The notes beneath the pieces were generated by a model, which was not told the DNA's origin, did no database searches, and saw only the letters and a program-made list of their open reading frames with translations. Position numbers and translations under genes: made by a program. Of a DNA stretch of 63,813 nt, positions 20,221 to 30,105 are shown one piece after another; the stretch's first letter is position 1; each line of letters begins with the position of its first letter. This DNA is from an uncultured Prochlorococcus sp. (GTDB lineage: Bacteria; Cyanobacteriota; Cyanobacteriia; PCC-6307; Cyanobiaceae), in the NCBI GenBank assembly GCA_902534675.1, contig CACAQQ010000002.1, positions 1 through 63,813 on the forward strand, in the 5' to 3' direction.

Positions 20221-21384
20221 TCAGTTTTTCTCAAGATATTTAGTTGCCACTACTAGGGCTTCACCTACTTCTTTTGCAGTTATTTTTCCTAAATCAAAAA
20301 GTACATTACTGATAGCAGAAATCACAGTAATGATATCTCTATCATTTACATATCCAAGGTGACCGACTCTAAATATTTTCCCTTTCAGGTGATCTTGACC
20401 ACCAGCAAGTAGAATATCAAAATTATTTTTTATTATCTTTCTAAATTCTTCAGCATCCATTTCTTCTGTTTTTATTGCAGTAATAGAAGGACTTAAATAA
20501 TTTTCATCAGCAAATAATTTTAAATTTAAAGCTTTTACAGCATTGCTTATGGCTAATTTATGTTTACTATGCCTACTGAAAATGTTGTCTAAGCCTTCTT
20601 CTCGCATCATTTTTAAAGCTTCATCTAATGCAAAAACTAAATTAACTGCTGGAGTATATGGATTACTATTACTTAAAAGACTCTTTCTATAGGATTGTAA
20701 ATTTAAATAAAATTTTGGTATATTAGATCGCTCTGTAGCTTCCCACGCTTTTTGGCTAATTGAGATAAAACTTAAGCCTGGAGGGATCATATATCCCTTT
20801 TGTGATCCTGAGGCAACAATATCTAATTGCCATTCATCTACTGGTACATTGCATGCTCCAAGACTTGTAACGCAGTCAATTATAGATAATGCTGTATTGT
20901 GTTCCCGAATATATCTACTTATAGTTTCTAAATCATTAATTACACCTGTTGATGTTTCAGAATGGGTCAAAATAACCGCTTTTATTTCTTTTTGTTTATC
21001 TTCCTCTAGCACCTTTTTGAATTCTTCTGGATCAAGTGGATTTCCCCATTCGGAATCAATTTTTATTACTTCCAGACCAAATTCTTTAGCCACTTTCACC
21101 CATCTTTCGCCAAATTTACCATTTTCTCCACAAATTACTTTATCTCCTCTACTTAAGGTATTTATTATTCCAGCCTCCATTGCGGCAGTCCCACTACCAG
21201 TGATTGTTAGAACATCATTTTGAGTTTGATGAAGCCACTTTAAATTTTCAGTTGTACTCTCTACGAGATCTTGAAATTCTTTACTGCGATGGCCTATTGG
21301 ATGCTTACTTAATGCTTGTAAAACTTTTTCTGGAACTGGTGTGGGTCCAGGAATCATCAATGATAATTTTTGTTGTATGGCCAC
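20221..21384 (-). CDS. Class V aminotransferase, alanine/serine-glyoxylate type
   Basis: PLP enzyme of the alanine-glyoxylate/serine-glyoxylate aminotransferase family, which supports photorespiratory glyoxylate detoxification. MIPGPTPVPEKV at the N-terminus, GSGTAAMEA, HSETSTGV and the PLP lysine in SGSQKGYM (about residue 200) are diagnostic. In many cyanobacterial genomes this gene carries the legacy name 'soluble hydrogenase small subunit', which is misleading. 387 residues. Confidence 0.9.
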   Translation of the reverse strand: MAIQQKLSLMIPGPTPVPEKVLQALSKHPIGHRSKEFQDLVESTTENLKWLHQTQNDVLTITGSGTAAMEAGIINTLSRGDKVICGENGKFGERWVKVAKEFGLEVIKIDSEWGNPLDPEEFKKVLEEDKQKEIKAVILTHSETSTGVINDLETISRYIREHNTALSIIDCVTSLGACNVPVDEWQLDIVASGSQKGYMIPPGLSFISISQKAWEATERSNIPKFYLNLQSYRKSLLSNSNPYTPAVNLVFALDEALKMMREEGLDNIFSRHSKHKLAISNAVKALNLKLFADENYLSPSITAIKTEEMDAEEFRKIIKNNFDILLAGGQDHLKGKIFRVGHLGYVNDRDIITVISAISNVLFDLGKITAKEVGEALVVATKYLEKN

Positions 21385-21444
21385 TTTTTATTAAATAGGT
21401 CATTCTTAGATTAGTTCTCATTATATATTTTTCAATTACTTGAT

Positions 21445-22563
21445 TTGAAAAAAGGATTTTCTTTACCTTTGTGGGTTGCTGGAGCTGCTAGGTCAGCATT
21501 AAATAAACTAGTAGGGTTACCATTTAAGAATTATGAACTAATAAAAATTCCTAATGAAAAAAAAGAAATAAAAATCGAGATTCATTCTGTTGGTTTACTT
21601 AAAGATGACTCGCATGCGTTAGGAATTACCTTTGCAAACTCTGGTTTAGATCTTGACATTACACAAAACTTAGAGATTTGGACAATAGCCTCTTTAGAAA
21701 AAATTTCTTTTAATAATCCAATTCAGATAAGTCAAATAAATATTATTGCAGGATCTGGTGTAGGCATAAAAGAAGATACATCAGAGATATGCATTTCTAA
21801 TTTTGCCAAAGAAGTTTTATATGAAAATTTATTAGATAGTATTCCTGCCGGCTTTAATTTGAAATTAGAAATTATTTTCCCAAAGGGGGCTTTTTTAGCA
21901 GAAAGAACTAGTAATAAGTCATTTGGTATTGTTCATGGATTATCTATTATTGGCACTTCTGCTGAGACTTATTCGAGTGCTTCACCTGATCAATTAGAAG
22001 AAGCTAAGAATAATTTAGAAAAGTTAATTCAAAATGATTTTAAAGGGGAAGTTATATTTGTTATTGGTGAGAATGGGTTAAATTTGGCCAAAACTTATAA
22101 TGTTAATCTGCCAATTATCAAAATTGGAAATTGGATAGGGCCATTATTAGTCGATGCAGCAATAAAAAAAGTTAAAACTGTAATTCTTTTTGGTTATCAC
22201 GGGAAATTAATTAAATTAGCAGGCGGAATTTTTCATACACATAATCATTTGGCTGATGCAAGAATTGAGATTCTTGTTTATTTAGCGATTCAAGAAAAGT
22301 TACCACATGAAATAATAGTTGAATTATCTCAGTTAGATAATCTTGAGAATGCATTACTACTTCTTGAAAGATTTAATAAATCTTTAGCTGATAAATTATT
22401 CAAGAATTTATCAAATACGATCGAAAAGCGTTCTTTTAAATATGTAAATAGGTATGTAAAAACCGATATGGAAATTGCATCAATTATTTTTGATAGAAAA
22501 AGAAAAATTAGGTGGGCTGGAATTAATGGCAATAATTATATTTCTTATTTTCAATCAGATTAA
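21445..22563 (+). CDS. cbiD: Cobalt-precorrin-5B C1-methyltransferase
   Basis: Methylates C1 of cobalt-precorrin-5B in the anaerobic (early cobalt) route to cobamides. Family motifs include SALNKLVG, ITFANSGLDLDIT, GSGVGIK, NLAKTYNV and HGKLIKLAGGIFHTHNHLADAR. The start is TTG at 21445, giving MKKGFSLPLWVAG; no ATG is usable before conserved sequence. 372 residues, normal for CbiD. guaA follows 49 bases later in the same direction. Confidence 0.93.
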   Translation: MKKGFSLPLWVAGAARSALNKLVGLPFKNYELIKIPNEKKEIKIEIHSVGLLKDDSHALGITFANSGLDLDITQNLEIWTIASLEKISFNNPIQISQINIIAGSGVGIKEDTSEICISNFAKEVLYENLLDSIPAGFNLKLEIIFPKGAFLAERTSNKSFGIVHGLSIIGTSAETYSSASPDQLEEAKNNLEKLIQNDFKGEVIFVIGENGLNLAKTYNVNLPIIKIGNWIGPLLVDAAIKKVKTVILFGYHGKLIKLAGGIFHTHNHLADARIEILVYLAIQEKLPHEIIVELSQLDNLENALLLLERFNKSLADKLFKNLSNTIEKRSFKYVNRYVKTDMEIASIIFDRKRKIRWAGINGNNYISYFQSD

Positions 22564-22612
22564 TTTTTTGATTCATTATGCTTTTGTAAAAAAATTGAGT
22601 TAACTTTTATAC

Positions 22613-24199
22613 ATGAGTCAAATAATTTTAAAAAAAGAACGAGATCCTTCAATATTAATTTTGGATTTCGGATCCCAATATTCTGAATTGATTGCAAGAA
22701 GAATTAGAGAAACTAATGTTTTTTCTCTTGTAGTAAGTAATTACATTTCAATTGAGGAAATCAAAAATATTAATCCTAAAGGGATTATTTTGAGTGGAGG
22801 CCCAAATTCTGTATATGAACAAAATGCACCTAAGTGTGATGAAAAAATTTTTAATTTAGGAATTCCTATTCTTGGCATATGCTATGGAATGCAATTAATG
22901 GTTAAAGAACTTGGAGGATCTGTTATTTCAGCAACTAAAAGAGCCGAATATGGTAGAGCACCAATAAAGATAGACCAAGAATCAGACCTCCTTGCTGATG
23001 TAGAAGATAAATCTATTATGTGGATGAGTCATGGTGATTCTATTAATTATTTGCCTGATGGATTTAATAATATTGCTCATACCGAGAACACACACCATGC
23101 AGCAATTTCAAATGATGTAAAGAAATTATTTGGCGTGCAATTTCATCCTGAAGTTATTCATTCAGAGTTTGGGATGACGTTAATTAAAAATTTTGTTTAT
23201 AAAATTTCTTGTTGTGCAGCTGATTGGACAACCGAAACCTATATAGAGGAAACTATTCCCTGGATAAGAGAGCAAGTTGGCAATAAAAAAGTTTTGCTTG
23301 CCTTATCTGGAGGAGTTGACTCCTCAACTCTTGCTTTTCTTCTCAATAAAGCTATTGGAAATCAGCTTACATGCATGTTTATAGACCAAGGTTTCATGAG
23401 AAAAGGTGAACCAGAATTTTTAATGAAATTTTTTGATAAGAAATTTCAGATAAAAGTTGAATATATTAATGCAAGGGAAAGGTTTATTGCCAAATTAAAA
23501 GGGATTACTGATCCAGAAGAAAAAAGAAAAATTATAGGTAAAGAATTTATTAGAGTATTTGAGGAAGAGAGCAAAAGATTGGGACCTTTTCAGTATTTAG
23601 CCCAAGGAACTCTTTATCCTGATGTTATTGAAAGTGCTGGGACTAATATTGATCCCAAAACAGGAGAAAGAATAGCTGTAAAAATAAAAAGTCATCATAA
23701 TGTGGGTGGATTGCCAAAAGATTTACAATTTAAATTAGTTGAGCCATTAAGAAAACTTTTTAAGGATGAAGTCCGAAAAGTGGGAGCTGCTTTAGGTTTG
23801 CCGGATGAAATTATAAAAAGGCATCCATTCCCAGGACCAGGATTAGCTATAAGAATTTTGGGAGAGGTTAATAATGAAAAACTTGATTGTTTAAGAGATG
23901 CAGACTGGATAGTAAGAGATGAAATTAAAAAAGCAGGCCTTTACAATGATATTTGGCAAGCTTTTGCAGTATTGCTACCTGTAAAAACAGTAGGAGTTAT
24001 GGGTGATAAAAGGACTTATGCATGGCCAATAGTTTTACGTTGTGTATCTAGTGAAGATGGTATGACAGCTGATTGGTCAAAAATTCCTTTTCAGATTTTG
24101 GAGAGGATTGCAAATAGAATAGTAAACGAAGTAAGTTCAGTTAACAGAGTTGTTTATGATATTACAAGCAAACCTCCTGGAACTATTGAGTGGGAGTAA
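22613..24199 (+). CDS. guaA: GMP synthase, glutamine-hydrolysing
   Basis: Converts XMP to GMP using glutamine. The N-terminal class I amidotransferase domain has the nucleophile in GICYGMQ with partners HPEVIHSE. The ATP pyrophosphatase domain has the PP-loop ALSGGVDSS (about residue 230), and the C-terminal dimerisation domain ends in [11 protein letters not shown]. 528 residues, full length. Start ATG at 22613. Confidence 0.97.
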   Translation: MSQIILKKERDPSILILDFGSQYSELIARRIRETNVFSLVVSNYISIEEIKNINPKGIILSGGPNSVYEQNAPKCDEKIFNLGIPILGICYGMQLMVKELGGSVISATKRAEYGRAPIKIDQESDLLADVEDKSIMWMSHGDSINYLPDGFNNIAHTENTHHAAISNDVKKLFGVQFHPEVIHSEFGMTLIKNFVYKISCCAADWTTETYIEETIPWIREQVGNKKVLLALSGGVDSSTLAFLLNKAIGNQLTCMFIDQGFMRKGEPEFLMKFFDKKFQIKVEYINARERFIAKLKGITDPEEKRKIIGKEFIRVFEEESKRLGPFQYLAQGTLYPDVIESAGTNIDPKTGERIAVKIKSHHNVGGLPKDLQFKLVEPLRKLFKDEVRKVGAALGLPDEIIKRHPFPGPGLAIRILGEVNNEKLDCLRDADWIVRDEIKKAGLYNDIWQAFAVLLPVKTVGVMGDKRTYAWPIVLRCVSSEDGMTADWSKIPFQILERIANRIVNEVSSVNRVVYDITSKPPGTIEWE

Positions 24200-24270
24200 G
24201 TCTTCAAATTTTTAAAAAATTTAAAATTTTTTATTTAAGCAAGAAATTTTTAAATGAGATTTAAAACGTA

Positions 24271-24984
24271 ATGCCCGATATTATTAAATTAAGTCGATCT
24301 ACAGTCGAGAAATATCTTACTTGTCCAAGATGTTGCGTACTGGACAAAAAATATCAAATAAAACCGCCATCATTACCATTTACCTTAAATATAGCTGTAG
24401 ATAATTTATGTAAAAATGAATTTGATTATTATAGAAAAATTCAGGAGCCGCATCCTTTATTTATTGAATATGGAATTGATGCTGTGCCTTTCAAACACAA
24501 AGATTTAGAACGTTGGAGGAGTAATTTTCAAGGGATAAGATATAAGTCAATTGAACATAACTATGATTTTGGTGGAGCAGTAGATGATGTTTGGCAGAAA
24601 AAAAATGGTCATCTTATTATCGTTGATGTAAAAGCAACATCTAGAAATAATTTTGATTGGTTTGAGACTTTTAATAAATATGAATATGCAAAAGCTTATA
24701 AAAGACAGTTAGAAATGTATCAGTGGTTGTTTAAAAAAAACGGTTTTCAAGTGGCTAAAGAAGCTTATCTTTTATATTTCAATGGCAAGAAAAATGAAGA
24801 GTTTTTTAATAACCAATTAAATTTTGACGTACATCTAATTAAATTAGATTGTTCTACTTCATGGGTAGAAAATAAGATAATTGATACGGTAAATTTATTA
24901 CGTTCTGATAATTTCCCCAAACCCTCTTTAAATTGTGAATACTGTAATTATTTAAAGAAGCGTTGGAAGTTGTCGATAACTTAA
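24271..24984 (+). CDS. Stand-alone PD-(D/E)XK nuclease-like protein with Cas4-like cysteines
   Basis: 237 residues. The core nuclease signature is readable: GGAVDDVW (Asp of motif II) then LIIVDVKATS (D-x-K of motif III) and QLEMYQWL (the QxxxY motif of RecB/Cas4 nucleases). The N-terminus has CPRCC (residues 18-22) and the C-terminus CEYCNYL. This is the arrangement of cysteines that in Cas4 and AddB hold an iron-sulfur cluster. There is no CRISPR array or cas gene in the window, so a DNA-repair or other role is more likely. Substrate unknown. Start ATG at 24271. Confidence 0.75.
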   Translation: MPDIIKLSRSTVEKYLTCPRCCVLDKKYQIKPPSLPFTLNIAVDNLCKNEFDYYRKIQEPHPLFIEYGIDAVPFKHKDLERWRSNFQGIRYKSIEHNYDFGGAVDDVWQKKNGHLIIVDVKATSRNNFDWFETFNKYEYAKAYKRQLEMYQWLFKKNGFQVAKEAYLLYFNGKKNEEFFNNQLNFDVHLIKLDCSTSWVENKIIDTVNLLRSDNFPKPSLNCEYCNYLKKRWKLSIT

Positions 24985-25064
24985 TATTAACAGGATAGTT
25001 TTTTATATTTCTGGAAAAATAGTGAATTAAAGATAATCTTTAATTAGATTATTAATTTAGACTT

Positions 25065-25673
25065 TTGATAAAATCGAAAAATTCTGAAAGAAAGATAACT
25101 AATCATCTGCAACAAGATGTAGTAAAGGTATCTGGTAAAACAATTTTTATTAATCCTTTTTTATATTGGCGGAGATTTGACGAAAACACTAATAGATGGA
25201 TTAGAGAACCTGGTCAAATGTCAGAGGATCAAATTTCACCAAACAGGAACCGTTTTTATCCAGAAATAGAGTGGGCTGATTTAAGTCATGAGCAAAAGCT
25301 AATCAAAGATGCAACTGTTGAGATGTTTTTAAAAACTCTTGAATTGATAAGTACATTTCATCCTTATCTTAGTTCCGGACAATTATTAGAAGTGGAGAGA
25401 AAAATGGCGATTATCAAAAAGATTCCTTTCGAAAAGTGGGTTACAAAATCTTTTGCTAAAAAAGCAAGATTATTAGAAAATGAAAAAAGAAAATTTCAAA
25501 GAGAAAAATTTTTTAATAGTTGGAGGGAATGGTTTAGTCTCGAAAATACTCAACAAGCTATTTTGCCATTTATTATCACAATATTTATTTCATCATTCAT
25601 TGGCTGGTCTTTAGGTATCTCTAAAAATAGTTGTAATCCTTATTTCGAACAAAACTTAGAGCAATTAAATTAA
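25065..25673 (+). CDS. Hypothetical protein with C-terminal membrane span
   Basis: 202 residues, no family recognised. A soluble N-terminal part with FLYWRRFDENTNRWIREPGQ and PEIEWADLSHEQK, a charged helical middle, and one hydrophobic span near residues 167-186 (ILPFIITIFISSFIGWSLG) followed by a short tail. The start is TTG at 25065; an internal ATG at 25218 would remove the Trp-rich part. Probably a membrane-anchored protein. Neighbour of the nuclease-like gene, same strand, 80 bases downstream. Confidence 0.65.
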   Translation: MIKSKNSERKITNHLQQDVVKVSGKTIFINPFLYWRRFDENTNRWIREPGQMSEDQISPNRNRFYPEIEWADLSHEQKLIKDATVEMFLKTLELISTFHPYLSSGQLLEVERKMAIIKKIPFEKWVTKSFAKKARLLENEKRKFQREKFFNSWREWFSLENTQQAILPFIITIFISSFIGWSLGISKNSCNPYFEQNLEQLN

Positions 25674-25776
25674 TTTTTTAAGATTGGTCAGTGTTAAACT
25701 TAATATTATTCTGCAATAACAAATTTTTGATTTAGGGTTAAAATGTTAATAATTTAAAGTTAAAAATATAGCTTTT

Positions 25777-25926
25777 ATGAATGAAAATTTCATTTCAAAT
25801 AAAGTAAAAAATGTTGAGTCTGATATGGAAACTGAAAAGAGTGATTATAAAAATTTAATTTTTAGACTCAAAGAAATCAGTGAAACCATTGCTTTATTAG
25901 AAAAAAAATATTTAGATAAATTGTAA
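25777..25926 (+). CDS. 49-residue helical microprotein upstream of the PBP2 gene
   Basis: An open reading frame MNENFISNKV... to ...KKYLDKL with ATG at 25777 and TAA at 25924-25926, three bases before the TTG start of the transpeptidase gene. The product is acidic/lysine-rich and predicted helical (FRLKEISETIALLEKKYLDK has heptad-like leucine spacing). Position and spacing suggest translational coupling. No function can be assigned; conservation would settle whether it is real. Confidence 0.5.
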   Translation: MNENFISNKVKNVESDMETEKSDYKNLIFRLKEISETIALLEKKYLDKL

Positions 25927-25929
25927 ATT

Positions 25930-27720
25930 TTGATAAAAACTAGTCTTAATAAAAAACTTATTTCTTTTAAGAGACAACCTTTAGTTTTACTGATTTTTTC
26001 TTCCATTTCGTTTCTATTGATTTTATTAAGGTTAATTTTTTTACAACTTTTAAATTATGAATCTTTTAAGAAAATGTCTGATGAAAATCGGATTAGACTC
26101 ATTGCTTCTCAACCAATACGTGGAAGAATAATTGATAAAAATGGTTATGTTCTTGCAGATAGTAGAGTTAAATATTCTTTAATAATAAAACCTCAATCTG
26201 TAAATGAAAGTAATTGGGAAAAACATAAATCAAGTCTTTCTAGTCTGTTAAATGTTGATAGTAATTTAGTTCAGACAATGTATTTTGATGGCTTAAAAAA
26301 TAAAAAACTTTCAGTAAGTATCATTGATGATTTAAGTATGGATCAATTAATAAAATTTAAAGAAAATGAAGATAATTTATTTAGTTTTGAAATAGCTACT
26401 AGATTAATTAGAAATTATCCATATAAATCTGTCGCTGCGCATGTAATTGGTTATACGCAGCCATTGACTGATTCAGAATATAAATTTTTATCTAAAAGGG
26501 GTTATAAATTAAATGACTTAATAGGTAGAACCGGAATTGAATATGTTTTTGAAGACTTCATAAGAGGTGAATGGGGCGGAGAGATGATTGAGGTAAATTC
26601 TGTGGGTGAATTTCAAAAATCATTGGGTATAAAACCCTCAATAAAAGGAAATGATATTGAATTGACAATAGATATAAACTTGCAATTAGTTGCTGAAGAA
26701 GTACTTAAAAATAAAAAAGCTGGAGCGATTATAGTTATGGATCCAAGAGATGGTGCAATAAGAGCTATGGCAAGTAAGCCTACTTTTGATTTAAATTTCT
26801 TCTCAAGGGATTTTAAGCCTCAAGAAGAATATGATAAATTATTTAATTCGCCGGAAAAACCTCTGTTTAATAGAGCACTAAATGCTTATGATCCGGGAAG
26901 TGTTTGGAAGATTGTAACAGCTTTAGCTGGCTTAGAAAGTGGGAAATTTCCTAGTGATATTATGCTAGAAACAAAACCATGTATTACCTATGGTAGTCAA
27001 TGTTTTAGAGAACATAATGATTTAGGTTTTGGGGTTATAGGTTATGAAGATGCTTTAAGAGTTTCAAGTAATACATTCTTTTATCAAATCGGACATGGAG
27101 TAGGAGTTGATGAAATTCATGAAGTATCAAGAAAGCTTGGTTTTAATTCTTTTTCTGGAATTGAAATTGCTGAACAAGAAAATATAGGATTAGTAGCTAG
27201 TAGCGAATGGGCTGAAGAAGGTAGAGGATGGGGAGAGCCAGGAAGAACTCCTTGGGTTCCAGAAGACATTGCGAGCATGTCCATAGGACAATTTGTGGTG
27301 CAAGTTACCCCTATTCAAATAGCTAGAGCATATGCTGCTATTGCTAATGGAGGTTATCTAGTAACTCCTCATTTGTCTAAAAAAAATGGAAAATATCTTG
27401 CAAATAAAGGACGTATGCAAATTGATATTGATCCAAATAATATTCAGTTGATAAAAAGCGGTCTAAAGAAAGTAGTTGAGTCTGGTACGGGTGTATCCAT
27501 TAATTATGGAATTTCGAATTTACCACCGGTTTCAGGAAAAACTGGAACAGCTGAAGATGGTGAAGGGGGGTCAGATCACGCTTGGTTCGTCTGTTTTACA
27601 CCTTCTGAAAAGAGTGAGTTGCTTGTAGTTGCTTTTGCCCAAAATACTCCTGGCGGTGGTTCTGTACATGCACTTCCTATGGCTAGAGAAATTTTGAAAG
27701 TTTGGAATGAAAAAAAATGA
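25930..27720 (+). CDS. mrdA: Penicillin-binding protein 2 (elongasome transpeptidase type)
   Basis: Cross-links peptidoglycan during lateral wall growth. One N-terminal membrane anchor (about residues 17-41), the PBP dimerisation domain with GRIIDKNGYVLADS, and the transpeptidase domain with SxxK as SVWK (in YDPGSVWKIV), SxN as SSN, and KTGTAEDG. 596 residues. The start is TTG at 25930. Class B monofunctional PBP; choosing PBP2 rather than FtsI rests on overall motifs and is less certain than the enzyme class. Confidence 0.9.
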   Translation: MIKTSLNKKLISFKRQPLVLLIFSSISFLLILLRLIFLQLLNYESFKKMSDENRIRLIASQPIRGRIIDKNGYVLADSRVKYSLIIKPQSVNESNWEKHKSSLSSLLNVDSNLVQTMYFDGLKNKKLSVSIIDDLSMDQLIKFKENEDNLFSFEIATRLIRNYPYKSVAAHVIGYTQPLTDSEYKFLSKRGYKLNDLIGRTGIEYVFEDFIRGEWGGEMIEVNSVGEFQKSLGIKPSIKGNDIELTIDINLQLVAEEVLKNKKAGAIIVMDPRDGAIRAMASKPTFDLNFFSRDFKPQEEYDKLFNSPEKPLFNRALNAYDPGSVWKIVTALAGLESGKFPSDIMLETKPCITYGSQCFREHNDLGFGVIGYEDALRVSSNTFFYQIGHGVGVDEIHEVSRKLGFNSFSGIEIAEQENIGLVASSEWAEEGRGWGEPGRTPWVPEDIASMSIGQFVVQVTPIQIARAYAAIANGGYLVTPHLSKKNGKYLANKGRMQIDIDPNNIQLIKSGLKKVVESGTGVSINYGISNLPPVSGKTGTAEDGEGGSDHAWFVCFTPSEKSELLVVAFAQNTPGGGSVHALPMAREILKVWNEKK

Positions 27721-27744
27721 GATTAATTTAAAGCTTTTAAAAGT

Positions 27745-28269
27745 TTATAATTTTAATTTTTGCATTTGTAAAAGTCTTTGAATTATATCTTCTATAGTTT
27801 TCGTATCTATAGGTTTACTATATGAGGATAAAAGTTGCCTTCCTAATACCTGACTGCCTAAATGGACTAATTGAATGCGTAATGAAGTAAGAAGTTCTAA
27901 TCCGATTCCACCAGAAAATGTTGCAATTGCAATTGGTTGACCGTTAAATAGATTTCTGAAATCATCTCCTGAAACAGAAAGCCAAGCTATGAAGTTGGAG
28001 AGAATTGGAGGTATAGAGCCATTATATTCAGGAGCACAAATGACCCACTTTTCTATTGCGAAAAGCTTTTTTTTTAATTCTTGTATTTCAACTGGAATAT
28101 TTTCTTTGCTGTGAATTCGTGGATTAAATAATGGAATATTAAGAGTGGTCAGATCTAAAATCTCAGAACTTATTTTCAGTTCGTTACTTTTTTCAAGAAA
28201 TTTTTCAGAAAGTTCTAGATTTTTACCACAACTAGCCGTAATGATTATTAGATCTTTTGTTTCAGTCAT
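27745..28269 (-). CDS. NAD(P)H-dependent FMN reductase-like flavoprotein
   Basis: 174 residues with the flavodoxin-like fold of the NADPH-dependent FMN reductase family: N-terminal IITASCGKN phosphate-binding loop, CAPEYNGSIPPILSNFIAWLS and the following ATFSGGIGLELL. It begins 17 bases after the stop of flv1 on the same strand and so is probably part of the flv3-flv1 operon. It could supply reduced flavin or act as a quinone reductase. Substrate unproven. Confidence 0.83.
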   Translation of the reverse strand: MTETKDLIIITASCGKNLELSEKFLEKSNELKISSEILDLTTLNIPLFNPRIHSKENIPVEIQELKKKLFAIEKWVICAPEYNGSIPPILSNFIAWLSVSGDDFRNLFNGQPIAIATFSGGIGLELLTSLRIQLVHLGSQVLGRQLLSSYSKPIDTKTIEDIIQRLLQMQKLKL

Positions 28270-28286
28270 AAATTAGATAAATAAAT

Positions 28287-30089
28287 TTAATAGTTAGCAC
28301 CTGTTTTGCGGTGATGAACTGCCGTTAGACTATCGGATTTTAGTATATTACCGTGTAGTACTTCCGCGTATATTACCCAATGATCTCCACATTCCATTCT
28401 CTCTTTTACAGAAGCATCTAACCATGCGAGAGATTCAGGAATGATTATCTGTTCATTAGGGGTTAATTCAATATTTATTCCTTCAAATCTATCTTCTCCG
28501 GGTGCAAAGGGCTTTGTGAATCTTTTCAAAGGTTCTTTAAACTCTTTTTCACTAAGAATATTTAATGCGAATGAATCTCCTATTTGGAGAAGAGACTCTA
28601 CCGATCTATCTTTTGCTACTGCGATACTTAACCCGGGAGGAGAAAAACTTGCTTGACTTACCCAAGATGCAAGCATAGCTCCTTTAATATTGTTCTCATC
28701 TTTGCCTTTAGAGGCTGTTAGGACACAAAGTGAACCAATTACTCTTCCAAGAGCTTGTAGCTTTGGATCCGTTTTGCTTGTAATCATTCCAGTATCTGAT
28801 TTTCTAGGTTTTTTCTTTGCTTTTTTTATAATTTTTCTTCCAAAGTGAGTGCCTATTTCTTCTAGCTCTTTAATTTTTGGTTTATTCGGGCTGAATTTAA
28901 TCCTTATAGGGTCAAAACTAAACTTAAAACCACCGTCTTTTAATTTTGTTTCAAGTAAATCTATAGCTTCGCCGCTCCAGCCAAAACTACCAAAAATTCC
29001 CACTGGCTTATCTCTATTACCCTCTGCTAACAACGTTCCTAGTGCACTAACTATTGGAGTTGGGGCATGACCACCCAATGTGGGTGAGCCTATTAAATAT
29101 CCATCAGCATTTTGGATAGACTTTACAAGTACATCATTAGGTGTAAATTCACAATTAATACTTTCAACTTCTACAGAGGTTCTATTTATCCCTTTAGCCA
29201 ATGCATCACCTATTGAGGCTGTATTTCCATATGCACTTGCGTATATCAGAGCGATCTTAGGATTATTTGTTGAGAGATTCTCTCCCCATCGAATATAGTC
29301 ATTTAAAAAGCTTTTTAAGCTATATTCGATCGCGGGGCCATGTAATGGTGCAATAGTTTTAATGTCATAATCTGCAATTTTTTCAGTTATTGATACTACT
29401 TGATTAGACATTGGTGCCATCAGGCAATCATAAAAATGTTTCCTATCAATTTCTGTACTAACTCGATTTGTTTCAGACCAATCAGCAGAAGCAATATGAG
29501 CAGAGAAAATTTTTTCACTAAGAAGTATTTCTTGATTACGTTCATAAATTATCAGGCCACCAGGCCAACGTGCTGTTGGAATAGGAATTAATTCAAGTGA
29601 AATTTTATCTAATTCTAAATTAAGTTCTTTTTTGATTATGTTTATTTCAGGTAATTCAATTTCAATACAGTTTTCTAAGGTAGGATTTCTTTGATTCCAA
29701 AGTTCGCTAATAAGTTTATAACCTGGATTAGAGCAAGTAATAGTTGTGTTTTGAAATTGGGTACTTATATTTTTTATTGTTTCAATAATTTGGGGATTAA
29801 TATGACCAGAAATGAAGTTAATTTTATCCAATTTAAATTGATCGCTAAACCTAGAAATTACTTTATTAAATGAATTTAAATATTGTTTCTCAGGTGGATG
29901 AATAATAAAAAGTTCCTCATGACTTCTAATGAAAAAAGTATTAAAAGAGGTTCCTTTTTCAAGGTTAAATTCAAGTTCAAATCTTTCTTTATTTTGGTCT
30001 AAGAATCTTACACAAGAAAAATTTTCGGTAATTTCAAATTCTGATAAGTTTTGATTTTCTTCAAGTAAGCTTATATTAATATCTGACAT
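28287..30089 (-). CDS. flv1: Flavodiiron protein, Flv1-type (degenerate metal site)
   Basis: Partner of Flv3 in light-dependent oxygen reduction to water, an electron sink beyond photosystem I. Domain order: metallo-beta-lactamase-like (residues 1-260), flavodoxin (about 275-415; IYASAYGNTASIGD), and C-terminal flavin reductase (about 440-600). The usual HxExDH iron ligands are replaced: the motif reads SGHINPQIIET. Loss of the canonical ligands is characteristic of the A-class (Flv1/Flv2). It lies 16 bases downstream of flv3. Confidence 0.88.
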   Translation of the reverse strand: MSDINISLLEENQNLSEFEITENFSCVRFLDQNKERFELEFNLEKGTSFNTFFIRSHEELFIIHPPEKQYLNSFNKVISRFSDQFKLDKINFISGHINPQIIETIKNISTQFQNTTITCSNPGYKLISELWNQRNPTLENCIEIELPEINIIKKELNLELDKISLELIPIPTARWPGGLIIYERNQEILLSEKIFSAHIASADWSETNRVSTEIDRKHFYDCLMAPMSNQVVSITEKIADYDIKTIAPLHGPAIEYSLKSFLNDYIRWGENLSTNNPKIALIYASAYGNTASIGDALAKGINRTSVEVESINCEFTPNDVLVKSIQNADGYLIGSPTLGGHAPTPIVSALGTLLAEGNRDKPVGIFGSFGWSGEAIDLLETKLKDGGFKFSFDPIRIKFSPNKPKIKELEEIGTHFGRKIIKKAKKKPRKSDTGMITSKTDPKLQALGRVIGSLCVLTASKGKDENNIKGAMLASWVSQASFSPPGLSIAVAKDRSVESLLQIGDSFALNILSEKEFKEPLKRFTKPFAPGEDRFEGINIELTPNEQIIIPESLAWLDASVKERMECGDHWVIYAEVLHGNILKSDSLTAVHHRKTGANY

Positions 30090-30105
30090 TTTAAAGGCTT
30101 ATTTT

